DNA of 64,000 bases from Flavobacterium sp. KMS. Its GTDB lineage: Bacteria; Bacteroidota; Bacteroidia; Flavobacteriales; Flavobacteriaceae. This document shows positions 25,946 to 37,700 of this stretch, in pieces. The position numbers and the translations under genes are program-made. The notes beneath the pieces are model-generated. The model worked only from the letters and a program-made list of their open reading frames with translations. It was not told where the DNA came from and searched no databases. Each line of letters opens with the position of its first letter. Positions within the stretch are counted from its first letter, which is position 1. The DNA is taken from contig NZ_JSYP01000020.1 in NCBI RefSeq assembly GCF_000813005.1, positions 1 through 64,000 on the forward strand. Reading direction: 5' to 3'.

Positions 25946-28216
25946 TTAAACCAATGCAGCTTTTTTATTCATTAATTTTTCTGCAGATTCCATGATTTTC
26001 ATTCCTATTTGATCTACATGTCTGTTTTGCCATTCTTCTAATGGTGTTCCTTTTACCCATTGATTAAATGCACCTAAAGCTGCTCCTGACTGTATTTGAA
26101 AATTAGCTTGTTCATCTGTAGCTCCTTCTAATGCATATTGGTTTGCCTGCCTTAAATAATATTTAAATATAGTAGCCATCTTTTTCTTAGGTCTTTCTTC
26201 TATACTCGCTATTTGTGCTATTTCATCTCTTTGTATAAACTCTTGTTTGATAATTTGCCATACTTCTGGTAATGTTTTCTTGAAGTATTTAGCCTCTAGT
26301 TGTTCTCTTACATCAATGGGCAAATCATCTAAACCATCATAGCGTTGATACAACTCGTATAGTTTTTTTGCACGTGTTGCAAAGAGAACTCCTTTCTTTA
26401 ACACCTGTGCTTGTATGCCAATTTCAAACAGTTCTTCGTCTGGAATATATGCTGTATCCTGTACATCACTATTTTGTAATAACTCTTTGGCTATAGGGCT
26501 TAAACCAGATTCTACTGTACATTGATTAATTGAACCTGTGAGTACAAAATCGGCTTCCATGATAAAAGCACTAACAGCAGCTTCCGGAGTTCCTATTCCT
26601 CCTGAAATCCCCAGATGTATTGGGTCTTTATACTTATATTGCTCTTGGATTTGGTTACGCAAACTTTTTATCGATGGAAACAATACAAATGCAGAACTCC
26701 TATGCGTTACCCCTCCCGGATCTGCTTCTATGCAGATATCTCCACTTAAAGGAATTTCTCTTGCCATTTCTGCCTGATCTTGTGTAATCCATCCGTTATC
26801 TAACAACCTTTTGATAAGCCTTTCCGGAACTGGTTTCATAAAACCTTCTGCAACTTCTGGTCGCGATATTTTGGCTATGATTTGGTTATTACAAACTATA
26901 TTTTGACCGTCTTTCCTCTCTAAACCTACAATTCTAAAATACGCTAAGGCTGAAGTAATTTGACTAAATCCTCCTGCTTCTATTATTGTTATCCCTTGCT
27001 TTAGCAAACTATTGACTAATTCTATCTCTTTGTTAGGATCCAGAATATTGTGATATAAATTAACTCCAAAAGTTTTCTCTTTTGCGACTTGTTTCTGAAG
27101 CCTTTCTATATCATTATTAATTTCCTTTATGGTACGTCCTTTGGTTCCCAAAAAACTTAACATTTGAGAATTTGCCATTTTCTTCACCATCTCTACTGAA
27201 GTTATTCCCATATGAAGTCCACCTGCAACATAAGCATAAGATGTATTGTATCTTTCGCAAAACGTACTACTTCCTAACGTGTTTTTTTCATGAATACCGG
27301 TTGTTTCTTCCGCTATATTTTTTACTTGTTTTTCACTAATAAGGATTGGCTCTTCTATCTTTATTTCTTCATAAATAGGCGAACAACTGCTCTGAATTTG
27401 CTCAACCATTTTGGTTAATCTATCTCCTCCTACTTCTTCATATTCTTTAACATTTTTTCCCATCAGATAACGGATAGAATCAACCCATTGTACTGAACTT
27501 GCTATTTGTGTTCCGAGCAAATCTTTAATTTCATGTTGGGCGTAACTTCTTGCTGTAACATTAGAAACTACTGGAACTTTAAGACTATTAAACTCTAGTT
27601 TATGAATAAAGCCGTTAAACTCTTCTACTGCACTTTTCATATACCTGGAGTGAAATGGTGCGGTAACTAGTAATTGAATAATTTTTATATCTTGCCTGTC
27701 AAAATCTTTTACCAGCTGATTAATTGCTTCTTCAGGACCTGATACTACTACTTGACTAGGTGTATTGAAATTAGCTATATCAATAGCATCATGTCCTCCC
27801 TCTTTCAATTTTTCTTTTAAAGTGATTTCATCTAATCCTAAAACAGCTGCCATTGCCCCTCCAGAAGCTTCTCCCATTAAGGCTCCTCTTTTTTGTACAA
27901 TTCGTACTCCCGTTTCAAAATCAAATGCTCCTGCCGCCAATAAAGCATTATATTCTCCTAAACTATGACCGATAAAATAATCTGCTTGAGTTGAGGCAAA
28001 TTGTTCATCATATTTTAGTGCGTTAACAACAAACAAAGCAGGTTGTGTAAACTCTGTTTTGTTAAGTTCTCTTTTGGGATCTTTAAGACATAATTCTTCT
28101 AGGTCATATCCAAGGATATTTGAAGCTATTTCCGTTTTGTCTTTATACTTATCAAAAAGATCTTTTCCCATTCCTTTGTATTGGGCTCCTTGTCCTGGAA
28201 ACATTATTGCTTTCAT
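25946..28216 (-). CDS. Trans-acting malonyl acyltransferase fused to FMN enoyl reductase (PksE/BaeE-like)
   Basis: 756 residues. AT domain about 1-290 with GQGAQYKGMG, nucleophile S85 in GHSLGE, and R110 in VQKRG, which fits malonyl specificity. ER domain about 315-756 is of the PfaD/FMN-TIM-barrel type: HMGITSVEMV, GITIIEAGGFSQ, and the nucleotide region IHLGISGGIGTPEAAVSAFIMEADFVLTGS. The AT half loads malonyl units on all PKS ACPs, none of which have cis-AT. The ER half reduces enoyl groups in trans at modules that lack a cis-ER. It is the only true malonyl AT in the window. Confidence 0.93.
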   Translation of the reverse strand: MKAIMFPGQGAQYKGMGKDLFDKYKDKTEIASNILGYDLEELCLKDPKRELNKTEFTQPALFVVNALKYDEQFASTQADYFIGHSLGEYNALLAAGAFDFETGVRIVQKRGALMGEASGGAMAAVLGLDEITLKEKLKEGGHDAIDIANFNTPSQVVVSGPEEAINQLVKDFDRQDIKIIQLLVTAPFHSRYMKSAVEEFNGFIHKLEFNSLKVPVVSNVTARSYAQHEIKDLLGTQIASSVQWVDSIRYLMGKNVKEYEEVGGDRLTKMVEQIQSSCSPIYEEIKIEEPILISEKQVKNIAEETTGIHEKNTLGSSTFCERYNTSYAYVAGGLHMGITSVEMVKKMANSQMLSFLGTKGRTIKEINNDIERLQKQVAKEKTFGVNLYHNILDPNKEIELVNSLLKQGITIIEAGGFSQITSALAYFRIVGLERKDGQNIVCNNQIIAKISRPEVAEGFMKPVPERLIKRLLDNGWITQDQAEMAREIPLSGDICIEADPGGVTHRSSAFVLFPSIKSLRNQIQEQYKYKDPIHLGISGGIGTPEAAVSAFIMEADFVLTGSINQCTVESGLSPIAKELLQNSDVQDTAYIPDEELFEIGIQAQVLKKGVLFATRAKKLYELYQRYDGLDDLPIDVREQLEAKYFKKTLPEVWQIIKQEFIQRDEIAQIASIEERPKKKMATIFKYYLRQANQYALEGATDEQANFQIQSGAALGAFNQWVKGTPLEEWQNRHVDQIGMKIMESAEKLMNKKAALV

Positions 28217-28246
28217 TGATTTTTCTTGGTTTTAATTAATAAAAAA

Positions 28247-29557
28247 CTATTTACGCATATTGGCCACAAATACTTTCCACATAAAATTGGGAGAGAATAA
28301 ATTTGTTACAGGTTCTATCATGACAGAAACCTTTACAAGCTCACTATATACCGATGCATCCTTATTGGCTGCCTTATGAATTGCTACCATATATTTATTG
28401 ACTAGTTTTACTCCTTTAGGTTTTTTACCTATGGTTTCTTCATACCTGAAATTTTCATACGATGAGGCATCCCAACATTGATCCAAGATCTTAGCTACTT
28501 TTTCAAAATATATCTTTGACATATTTGCCGGATCATGTTTCTCTATTAGTTCTTCTAAAATTTCTACTTGTAAACAAGCAGAAGTTATACCTTGTCCATG
28601 TGCAGGATTTAAATTGCAAAACACATCTCCTATCGGAAGGAATCCTTTAGGGAATTTAGATAACTTCTCATAATATTTCCTTAAGCAATATGGGAACTTA
28701 TAGACTACAAAGTCACTTTCTTTTTGGCATGCTGCTAGCACATTATAAAAATTTTTGTCTGGTAATTGTTTAAGAAATTCCATTAAATCTTCGTCTGTCG
28801 GAGGATCTTCTTTATGCCAACCAGCTACACAAACCAAGTTTTTATTATTTTCAATGGGTTGTATTACCACTCCTATTTTATCGGGAGATTTTGGTGCATA
28901 CATCATTACCTTTCCTCCCTGAAGTCCTCCTTCAGGTCTCGTGTATATAGCTGTTTTGTATGTAATGTTAACTATCGTTCTCTCTTCTTCTGGCTTTGAA
29001 TAATTGTTGTTTTCTAACCACTTAGGTGTTAAAGAACCTCTTCCCGTCGCATCAATTACCAAATCGGATTCTATTACATATTCCTCAGTATCTATACCCT
29101 TAACTTTTACTCCTTTAATCGTTCCGTTTTTTTCAATTAAATCGATATATTTTGTTTTATCGACTATTTGCACATTCGGTATTTTTTCTACTCTTTTTCG
29201 AACTCTATAATCAATTAATTTTCTACTACATATCAATGTATTTATCCCCGTAATCATATTTTGTTTTATACCTCCATAAGAATACCAGTATGCTCCATTG
29301 GCAAGGTCTAGTTCTACAGCTCCATCATCTTTTAATTCTTTTGTAATCCTTGGAAAATAGTGTTCTAAAGTATTTAACCCTCTAAGCAACAACACATGAA
29401 ACTGTCCTCCGTGAGATTGACCTTGTCGCACTTCTGGCTTGTCCTCTAGTTCATCTTTTTCGATTAGAATTACTTTTTTATATCTTTTACTGAGTACTTT
29501 TGAAACCATTAATCCAGAAATTCCTCCCCCTAATATAATTGCAGTTTTATTATTCAT
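28247..29557 (-). CDS. FAD-dependent monooxygenase, second polyether-epoxidase-like paralogue
   Basis: 436 residues. FAD motif AIILGGGISGLMVS at the N-terminus, DLVIDATGRGS in the middle and GDVFCNLNPAHGQG near the C-terminus. The EVRQGQSHGGQFH segment is equivalent to ETRKGQPQTRHIH of its paralogue and again recalls polyether epoxidases, but the HIH is QFH here. Residues from about 95 to the end align with the other copy (WYSYGG, ITGI, TR..E..L), so they arose by duplication and probably act on different positions. It is separated from the AT-ER gene by 30 bases and from the P450 fusion by 43 bases. Confidence 0.82.
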   Translation of the reverse strand: MNNKTAIILGGGISGLMVSKVLSKRYKKVILIEKDELEDKPEVRQGQSHGGQFHVLLLRGLNTLEHYFPRITKELKDDGAVELDLANGAYWYSYGGIKQNMITGINTLICSRKLIDYRVRKRVEKIPNVQIVDKTKYIDLIEKNGTIKGVKVKGIDTEEYVIESDLVIDATGRGSLTPKWLENNNYSKPEEERTIVNITYKTAIYTRPEGGLQGGKVMMYAPKSPDKIGVVIQPIENNKNLVCVAGWHKEDPPTDEDLMEFLKQLPDKNFYNVLAACQKESDFVVYKFPYCLRKYYEKLSKFPKGFLPIGDVFCNLNPAHGQGITSACLQVEILEELIEKHDPANMSKIYFEKVAKILDQCWDASSYENFRYEETIGKKPKGVKLVNKYMVAIHKAANKDASVYSELVKVSVMIEPVTNLFSPNFMWKVFVANMRK

Positions 29558-29600
29558 TTTATTGTTTTTAAAATTTTAAGGCTCTTGTTTACAATTGCAT

Positions 29601-31403
29601 TTATACAACCAAAACAGGTGTGTTCAAACGCTTAATTTTTATATTGAATTTACTAGGTCCAAGAGTTGTATTAAAATGATCTTCTACACTATTTTCTTTA
29701 TCTGCTTTTGTGATTTCATAATTTTTTAAAATCATACACAAAATGGTTTTCATTTCTACCATTGCCAATGATTTCCCTGGACATATTCTTTTTCCAAGTC
29801 CAAAGGGTATAAGGTTACTTTGAGTTGTATGAAACGTGATACTTTTGCTATCTACCCAGCGTTCCGGATCAAATGCTTCTCTTTTTAAAAAAGGACAACT
29901 TTCCTGATCTCTATAATGGGATAATAAAAATACATCTGTATCTTTTGGTATTTCATATTCTCCAATAATACAGTCTTCATTTGTAGTTAATGCGATGACT
30001 GGGATTACTGGTTTTAACCTCATTACCTCATAAATAACTGCATTTACATACTCTAATTGATTGGAATCGTCCATTACTTGTAAAAACTTTTCTTCTCCTA
30101 AAACAAGCGATATTTCTTCTCTCATCTTCTTCTGAACTTCGGGATAGTCTGTAATATAATGTAGTACCCATAATATAGTATTGGCAGTTGTATCTTCTCC
30201 AGCTACAAGTGTTCCAAATATGCTTGGATAAATCTCTTCATCTGTTAAGTGTACTCCATCATCATCTGTTGCCTGTAATAATGCCTCTATATAGTTTGTC
30301 GGGTTTTCTTTCAGTTCAGGATTTAATCTTATTCTTTCCTTTGCTTCATTTATATACTTCCAGATACCTTGTTTTATTTCTTTTAAATCTCTATCTAATT
30401 TATAATCCTTAGGTAGTTTAAAAAATTTCCAATATTGAACAGGAACTACAATTCGAAATTGTATCATGTTCATTACTCTTTTATAATTGTTTTGAATTTT
30501 ATTTCCGTCATTTCCAACAGTTCCTATTTTCTGTCCAAATGCTAAATAGGATATAATATCAAATGAGTAATTAAAAATATCTTTATGCACGTCTATTTCT
30601 GACGTTTTTTCCAATGTTCTCTCCCAATGATTATAAAGGTCTTCTGTAGTTTCTTTTATAGATGGATAAAAGGATCTAAGTACTTTATTAGAGAGTGCTT
30701 GAGTTACGTATTTTCTGCTTCTTTTCCATTCATCTCCTTCTGTTGAAAAAAGGTTATGAACATCCATCTCTTCTAATACGGGTCTGATATTTTTAAAACG
30801 TCTGTATTTATAAGGGCGTTGGTTTAGAATTTCCTTGATAAAAGACACTTCAGAAATCACTACTCCGTTTTCGCCATTAACATTAATTTTATAAAAAGAT
30901 CCATATTCTTTTGCCCATTCTTCGTATTGCAAATGCACTTTTGTCATCTTAGAAAGAAAGCTTAACGAATTACCAAAAACTGGTATTGTTTTGGGACCTG
31001 GCAAATCTTTTAATGATTTTATAGGTATGTATCTTTGCTCAGGTGTATTTTCCATCTCTCTTTTATGAGCCAAAAGTTCATTTTTATCAATAAAGATATC
31101 CCCATTAACTATTTCATAATAGAATGTTTTTAAACCGTCTTTTGATTTGCATTTATTTTCTCCTGATGTGCAATTAAACTTCCATTGATGCGCTGGGCAT
31201 ACTATATTTTGCTCTCCATCAATTTCACCAAAACTCAGCAATTCTTTTTCGTGCGGGCAAAGTCCTTGAAATATTTTAATCTCATCGTTATTATTAACTA
31301 TTACAAGCTCTACATTTTCTTTATTGATACCTATCATTTTCTTATCTTCCAATTCACTACTATTTATTAGTCTAATTGGATGAAACTGTTTTTTAATTTC
31401 CAT
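29601..31403 (-). CDS. Rieske ferredoxin-cytochrome P450 fusion
   Basis: 600 residues. Residues 1-115 are a Rieske-type [2Fe-2S] domain with C49-P-H51 then 17 residues and C69-P-A-H72, so all four cluster ligands are present. After a short linker the P450 starts at LPGPKTIPVFGN (134). Its landmarks are AGEDTT of the I helix (401-406), ExxR as E459-R462, and the haem loop FGLGKRICPG with C541. Both halves look intact. The natural order, Rieske first then P450, is unusual: P450s usually take electrons from a separate ferredoxin. The Rieske half may serve as built-in redox partner. It likely hydroxylates or epoxidises the polyketide. It has no transmembrane segment. Confidence 0.9.
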   Translation of the reverse strand: MEIKKQFHPIRLINSSELEDKKMIGINKENVELVIVNNNDEIKIFQGLCPHEKELLSFGEIDGEQNIVCPAHQWKFNCTSGENKCKSKDGLKTFYYEIVNGDIFIDKNELLAHKREMENTPEQRYIPIKSLKDLPGPKTIPVFGNSLSFLSKMTKVHLQYEEWAKEYGSFYKINVNGENGVVISEVSFIKEILNQRPYKYRRFKNIRPVLEEMDVHNLFSTEGDEWKRSRKYVTQALSNKVLRSFYPSIKETTEDLYNHWERTLEKTSEIDVHKDIFNYSFDIISYLAFGQKIGTVGNDGNKIQNNYKRVMNMIQFRIVVPVQYWKFFKLPKDYKLDRDLKEIKQGIWKYINEAKERIRLNPELKENPTNYIEALLQATDDDGVHLTDEEIYPSIFGTLVAGEDTTANTILWVLHYITDYPEVQKKMREEISLVLGEEKFLQVMDDSNQLEYVNAVIYEVMRLKPVIPVIALTTNEDCIIGEYEIPKDTDVFLLSHYRDQESCPFLKREAFDPERWVDSKSITFHTTQSNLIPFGLGKRICPGKSLAMVEMKTILCMILKNYEITKADKENSVEDHFNTTLGPSKFNIKIKRLNTPVLVV

Positions 31404-31426
31404 ATTCTATATTTTAAAAAGGCCAA

Positions 31427-31762
31427 TTAATAATTTACTTTTTTCCCTTTTTCATCTAACATCTTTATGGCAGATCTCCATGAAGGACTTTTTTCTGTTT
31501 CATAAGAAACATAGGCTCCGTATACTGCTATTTTACCAATATCTTTCATCACATTTCTATGTTCACCATTGTTTCTAAATTCCAACATATGCTCATGGTC
31601 TCTCCATAATGTCATTGTATAGACAATCCTAAAAAGTTTCAAACTTCTATATTTTAAGCACTTTACCTCTTTCATTTGTTTTTTTAATCTGTATTCTACA
31701 GAGAATAATGACATTGATTTTAATAGAGATGTACTTTTTATTTTAGTTATAGATACTATCAT
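31427..31762 (-). CDS. Small alpha/beta-barrel-like protein (ABM/spheroidene-monooxygenase-like)
   Basis: 111 residues. The segment YTMTLWRDHEHMLEFRNNGEHRNVM resembles the TLW..E..M..FR..G.H..AM stretch seen in antibiotic-biosynthesis-monooxygenase (ABM) and CrtA-like dimeric ferredoxin folds. Only this segment supports the call. Between the last PKS gene (25-base gap) and the Rieske-P450 gene (23-base gap), it is likely to act on the polyketide product or as a cofactor-free oxygenase or cyclase. An unrelated small protein remains possible. Confidence 0.6.
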   Translation of the reverse strand: MIVSITKIKSTSLLKSMSLFSVEYRLKKQMKEVKCLKYRSLKLFRIVYTMTLWRDHEHMLEFRNNGEHRNVMKDIGKIAVYGAYVSYETEKSPSWRSAIKMLDEKGKKVNY

Positions 31763-31787
31763 TATTACGTATATTTTTTTATGTTAT

Positions 31788-34700
31788 TTAATTCAAGGAT
31801 TCTTGTTCTTTTTGTTCTTTATAAAATGTTATTTCTTTAACCCATTTGGAGCAATGAGGTTCTCTTATTATCGAAAAATGATCTCCTTCTACATCTATTA
31901 CTTCTACCTGTTCAAAATATGGACTCCAACCTAAATCATAGGATCCATTTGTAATTACCTGATCTTTTACTTTGGCTAGTGTAATAGGAACCTGATGCTG
32001 AATATCCATTTCGTAAGTACAACTCATAGATACATCAAAAACATCCCATAGTTTTCCAAACATTTGTTCATTTACTGTTACTCCATTTGTTGTAATGAAA
32101 TCATATAATAATTCCTTTCTAACTGTATTTTTTTCTTGTAGAATGGCTTGTACTCTATTTTTTAAAGCTTCTATTTCTACTTTATCAAATATTTCAGGGA
32201 ATAAATTAAGGAACAAAACAGTTTTATCCATCTCGTTGCTGGATAATGTATTAGGAAAACAATCGAGCATAAATATTTGTTTAACTTCTATACATAATGC
32301 TTGTAACTGCTTTACCATTTCATAACTAATTAGTCCGCCAAAACTATGCGTAACAAGATATATCGCTGAGTCTGGTTGTGCTATTTTAGCAATCTCAGCT
32401 ACATTATGGCTAGCCATTTTTTCTATGCTGTCTAGTGGTTTTTTATTATCAAAAATTCCTTGCATAGTGATTCCATAACAGTTTCCATATTTAGAGAACT
32501 GCTCTGCTAATTCATAATATCCATACGCAATACCCGGAACTCCTGGTATAATAAAAACATTAGGTTTTTCGGGTACTATCTTATGAAATTGTATCAAATA
32601 AGAAGACCCTTCTATGGTACTTTGTAATTCGTTAGTATCTAGCTGACTTAGGCTATGCTCGTTATTTTTTGTACTCGATGAGGTATTTTTATTACTTGAT
32701 CCGTTTTCTGAAATTACTGCATCAATGTCTTGATGTTTATCATGAACGGCTGCATTATATTCCTCTAATAAATGCTCAGCTAAACTTTCTATAGTTGTAT
32801 TATTGTAAAATACTGACGGTAATAATGAAATCTCATAATAAGCATTCAGCTCAGCATTTAATTCGGTTAGTAAAATTGAATCTACTCCATATAATGCTAA
32901 ATCTTTATCTCTTTCTATTTTATCTTTATCTAGCTTTAATAGATCTGCAATCAATAAGTGTAACTTATCCGTGAGCGCTTCTCTAACATTTTTTCCAATT
33001 TGTTCTACTGCATTTTCATCCTTTTTCTTTTCAGTAAAATGGTTCGTAATAACATTTCCTATTTTTTTCGAATCTCCATAGGCTACTATTATATTTTGAG
33101 AATTTGTAGATAAAATTGTTTCAAATAATTCTAATCCTACTTCTGTTGGCATTGGTTTCATCCCCCATTGAGTCTCTAAATAGGCTATTTGTTCATTTTG
33201 CAATCTCATTCCTCCATCTTGCCAAAATCCCCATCCAATACTATAGGTTTTACCTTGTCTGTTTCCTTGTAATCGTTTCTCTTCTCTATATAAAGCATAA
33301 TTATTAAGATAGGCATTGGCTGCAGCATAATCTGATTGCCCAATATTTCCTAATTCACTTACGATAGAAGAAAATAGCATCATAAAGTCTAAAGGTTCAT
33401 CTTTACATACTTCGTCTAAGTGTTTTAGTCCTTCCATTTTTGGAGTAAAAACACTTTTAGCTTCTTCTTCTGTTTTGGCTAGGATTAAACTATCTTTTGT
33501 GATTCCTGCTGCGTGAATGAGTCCGTTTATATTTCCAAACTTTGTTTTAATTTTAGAAATTGTATTCTGTACTTTTTGCTCACTTGCTAAATCACAAATC
33601 ATGTAGGTTACATTTGGCAAATTCCCAATAAAATCTTGTTGACTTTTATTTAATCTTTTACGTCCTAAAAGAATGACTTTAGCTTTTTTATGACTACTTA
33701 TATGTGTTGCCAAAATGCGTCCTAAACTCCCCATTCCTCCAGTAATCACATAGAGACCATTTCTTTTAATAGCTGTTTTTCCTTTAGAATTTGGAAGGCT
33801 AACTAGTTCTAGCTGTTTACAATTTCTGTTTCCTTTCGTATATTTAATTTCCTGATCTGTTGATGCTATTTCATTTTCAATTATTTTAGAAATAACGACA
33901 CTATTTGATATTGTAAACTCCTTATCAACTCCTATCATTTTTGTTATGATTTTTGAGTTCTCTAGCGAAGCTGTTTTTAATAAAGCACTTAAAAACGCTA
34001 TGTCTAACTGCTTATTTATAGGATATGCAAGGATTAGTTCGACAGTTTCTTTGCTTGTTATCAATTCCTTGATTATTGCTATTGTCTTTTCAAAATAAGT
34101 TTCGGCAGAATTGGCTTCAATCACAGCTATATCCGTATTTAATAATTCATGAAAATGTGCTGCCATTTCTGGAGCAGCATCACAGATTACTATTTTACGT
34201 TTTACTTCGGCATTTCTTTTAGCACTTATTGGAGTCTCTTTCCAAACTGGTTTATAAAATTGTGCTTGCTCAGTTGTTATTATTTCTGGCATTGTTTTTC
34301 TTTCTGGCAGAAATAATACATTCTGAAATGCGATTAATACTTCTCCATTCAGATTACAAATATCTACGTCATAATTAATGACTTCATCTGATTTGTTGTT
34401 TTTACTTTTTCGTACATACGACCATATATTCTCTTCTAATGGTTGGTAAATATCAATCTGCTCTACGCTAAAAGGAAATAGAAGTCCTGTTACTTCTTTT
34501 TCTAAATTAATCCCTATACATGTTTGCAAAGCACTATCCATAATACCTGGAGTCAAAGTATATCCTTCTCCTTTTGGCAATTCAATTTTAGAAATTGCTT
34601 CAGAAGAGTTATACCACAAGTGTTGCACTCCTCTAAAAGAGGCTCCTAACTCTAATCCTATTTCTTGGTATGTCTTATAGAAAGCATCTCTGGAAATACT

Positions 34701-37700
34701 TTTGTTAAGAGATTTTTTAATTTTCTCTATATCATGTTTTATAGGTGTTGAGACTTCGATTGAGGTCAGTTCTCCTTGGCTATGAATTTGTTTTTCCGAA
34801 CCCAAAGTATCTTTTCCTTCTATGTTACTATATACAACATATTGAAGGCTTCCCTTTTGTTTGATGATTTCTGTTTCAATTTTTACTTCATTTCCTTGAT
34901 GCCATATAGGCTGAAGCCATAACACGTTTTTAAATTGCGTAATATGTTTTTCTATACTCTTTTCTCCAGCAGTTTTGGCTAGCTCTAAATAAGCTACTCC
35001 TGGTAATATTTTTTTATTTCTAAAAATATGATCTCTAAAAAAGTGCTCTTCTCCTAAATAAGTACTGCTAAATTTTTGAATTCCCTCATCTACGCTTACA
35101 CTTTGATGTAACAAAGGATGTCGTTTTTGTATTCCTTGATTCGACTCGATAATGGTATTGTTTTTTAACCAATACCTGTCTTTTTCAAAAGCATACGTTG
35201 GTAAGCTTATTCTTTGAGGTTTCTCTTTATTATCACTATATAATTTATTCCAGTCGACAGCTACGCCCATAGCCCATAAACTGGCCAAAGACTGATATTC
35301 ATTATGTTCTGTAGCATATTTTATATAAGCTTCTCCCGCTCCGTTTGACAAAAAGGTCTTGAATTGATTTTTTTCTTTCGCCGAGATTGCGCTTGAACTT
35401 ACAGTACTCTTATCGTTCTTTAGCTTAATTAAAAAGTCTGTTATAGAATCTGTTATAAATACGCTACGGAATTCCATAGATTGACGTCCTATTTGCAAAG
35501 TATACGCTACATCTGCAATAGAAATTACTGGTTTTTGCTCCAGGTAATCAATAAGTTGTTTTATTTGGCGTTCAAGAGCTTTCTCGCTTTTTGCAGATAT
35601 TGGTATAACAAACTCTTTATTAGAACGGTTTTGTTGATGCTTATTTTCATACTCTTCTACAACCAGATGGGCATTTGTTCCGCTAAACCCAAAACTACTT
35701 ACCGCTGCTCTCCTTGGTGTTGCATCAGCAGTAACCCAGTCTTGTATTTTATTTGTTATATAAAAAGGACTGTTTTCTAAGTTTATTAAACTATTTGCCT
35801 TTTCATAATTTAAAGTTGGCGGTATTTTTTTATGCTGTAATGCCAATATTACTTTTTGTACTCCTGCTACTCCAGCTGCATAAACAGTATGGCCAATATT
35901 AGTTTTTACACTCCCTAATCCGCAATAATTAGTGTTATTGGTTTGTTTTCTAAAAGCACGTGTTAATCCTTCAAACTCTATAGGATCACCAAGGCCTGTT
36001 CCAGTACCATGCGCCTCTATATAAGTTATGCTATCTGGGTGAATATCATATTTTTGATATACTGCATTTTCTAATTCTTCCTGAGATTTCATACTTGGTG
36101 CTAAAATCCCATTTGTAGTTCCATCCTGATTAGTTTCTACTCCTTTTATAATACCATGTATATAATCGCCATCTCTTTTTGCATCTTCTAATCTCTTAAG
36201 TACCAGAACGCCTACCCCTTCTCCTGGTACAAACCCATTGGCACGATGATCAAAAGCATAACATTGACCGTCTTTACTTAGCATACCTGCCTTGCTTGAT
36301 AATTTGTAAAATCTAGGTGTTGTATTAATAAATACGCCACCGCTTAATGCTACATCAATTTCTTTGTGATATAAACTTTTGCAAGCCATCTCTATTGCCA
36401 CCAATGATGATGAACATGCTGTATCTATAGCAATAGCAGGACCTTTTAAATTAAGGAAATAGGATATTCTTGAAGCTAAGATGGCACTACTATTTCCCCA
36501 ATAAATTGCTGCATTTTCCAGATTATTTGTTTGCACATAATCTCCTTGTCCTGCTCCAACATATATTCCGCATTTTGCCCCATTTAACTGATCTGATACA
36601 ATAGCTGCATCTTCAAAAGCCTTCCAGCAATGTTCTAAAAATAAACGTTGTTGCGGATCCATACCCTCCGCTTCTTTACCAGATATTCTAAAAAACAGGG
36701 GATCAAATTTATCTATGTCTCTTAAAAAACTTCCCCATTTACTATAGGTTTTATTAGCTACTTCCTGATCTGCAGAGAAATGTTCTTCAATATTCCATCT
36801 ATCATTTGGTACTTCTTCTATAAGGCTTTCCCCTTCTTTTATTTTTTCCCAAAAATCATTTAAATCCTTTGCACTACCATATTGCCCACTCATTCCAACT
36901 ATAGCTATATCCAATGCTTTGGCGTTTTGATTGGATTTTTTACTTTCTGTAGAATTACGTAATGGAATTTCTATCTGTGACGTTCTTGCCGAATTGGCTC
37001 TTACAATGACTTTACCAATATTATTTCTGTCTTCTAATATTGTATAGGCTTTTTTATAATCTTCAAAAGCAACTTCTGTACTTATCACTGATTTTAAAAT
37101 TCCCTTTTCTATATATTCTTTACATTCAGCCCATAAGCCTTCAATATATTCTCGATCTTCGCCTATTAATTTTCTTAAATCAACTGCTATAAAGGTTTGA
37201 TTGTTTGAAAATTTACTCAAATCGATTTTATTTGCCGATTTTAATGCTGTCATCGATAACTCTATATACTGCCCTCTTTTTCCTAAACAATTGATTCCTT
37301 TCTGAATATTTTCGCCCGAAAGCGTATTCACAACAACCATTACCCCTTGGCCATTCGTTATTTTATTTACTTCTTCTTCAAAATTTTGTTCTCTATAATT
37401 AATCGTATATGGAACTCCTATTTGCTTTAAATAATTTATTTTATCATCACTGCCTGCTGTGGCAATAATCTTTAATTCAAAATATTTGGCTAATTGTACA
37501 GCAATATGTCCGATACCACCTGTGGCGGTTTGAATTAAAATATAATCTCCTTTTTTTATCTGTACTCTCCTAAAAGCTTCTACCATAGTCATCGCTACTG
37601 TAGGAATTGCACATGCTTCTTCAAAAGATTGATTTTCGGGTATGGATAACAGCTGTAATTCATTAGCAACACAATGTGTACTATGCAATCCGTAACTCCC

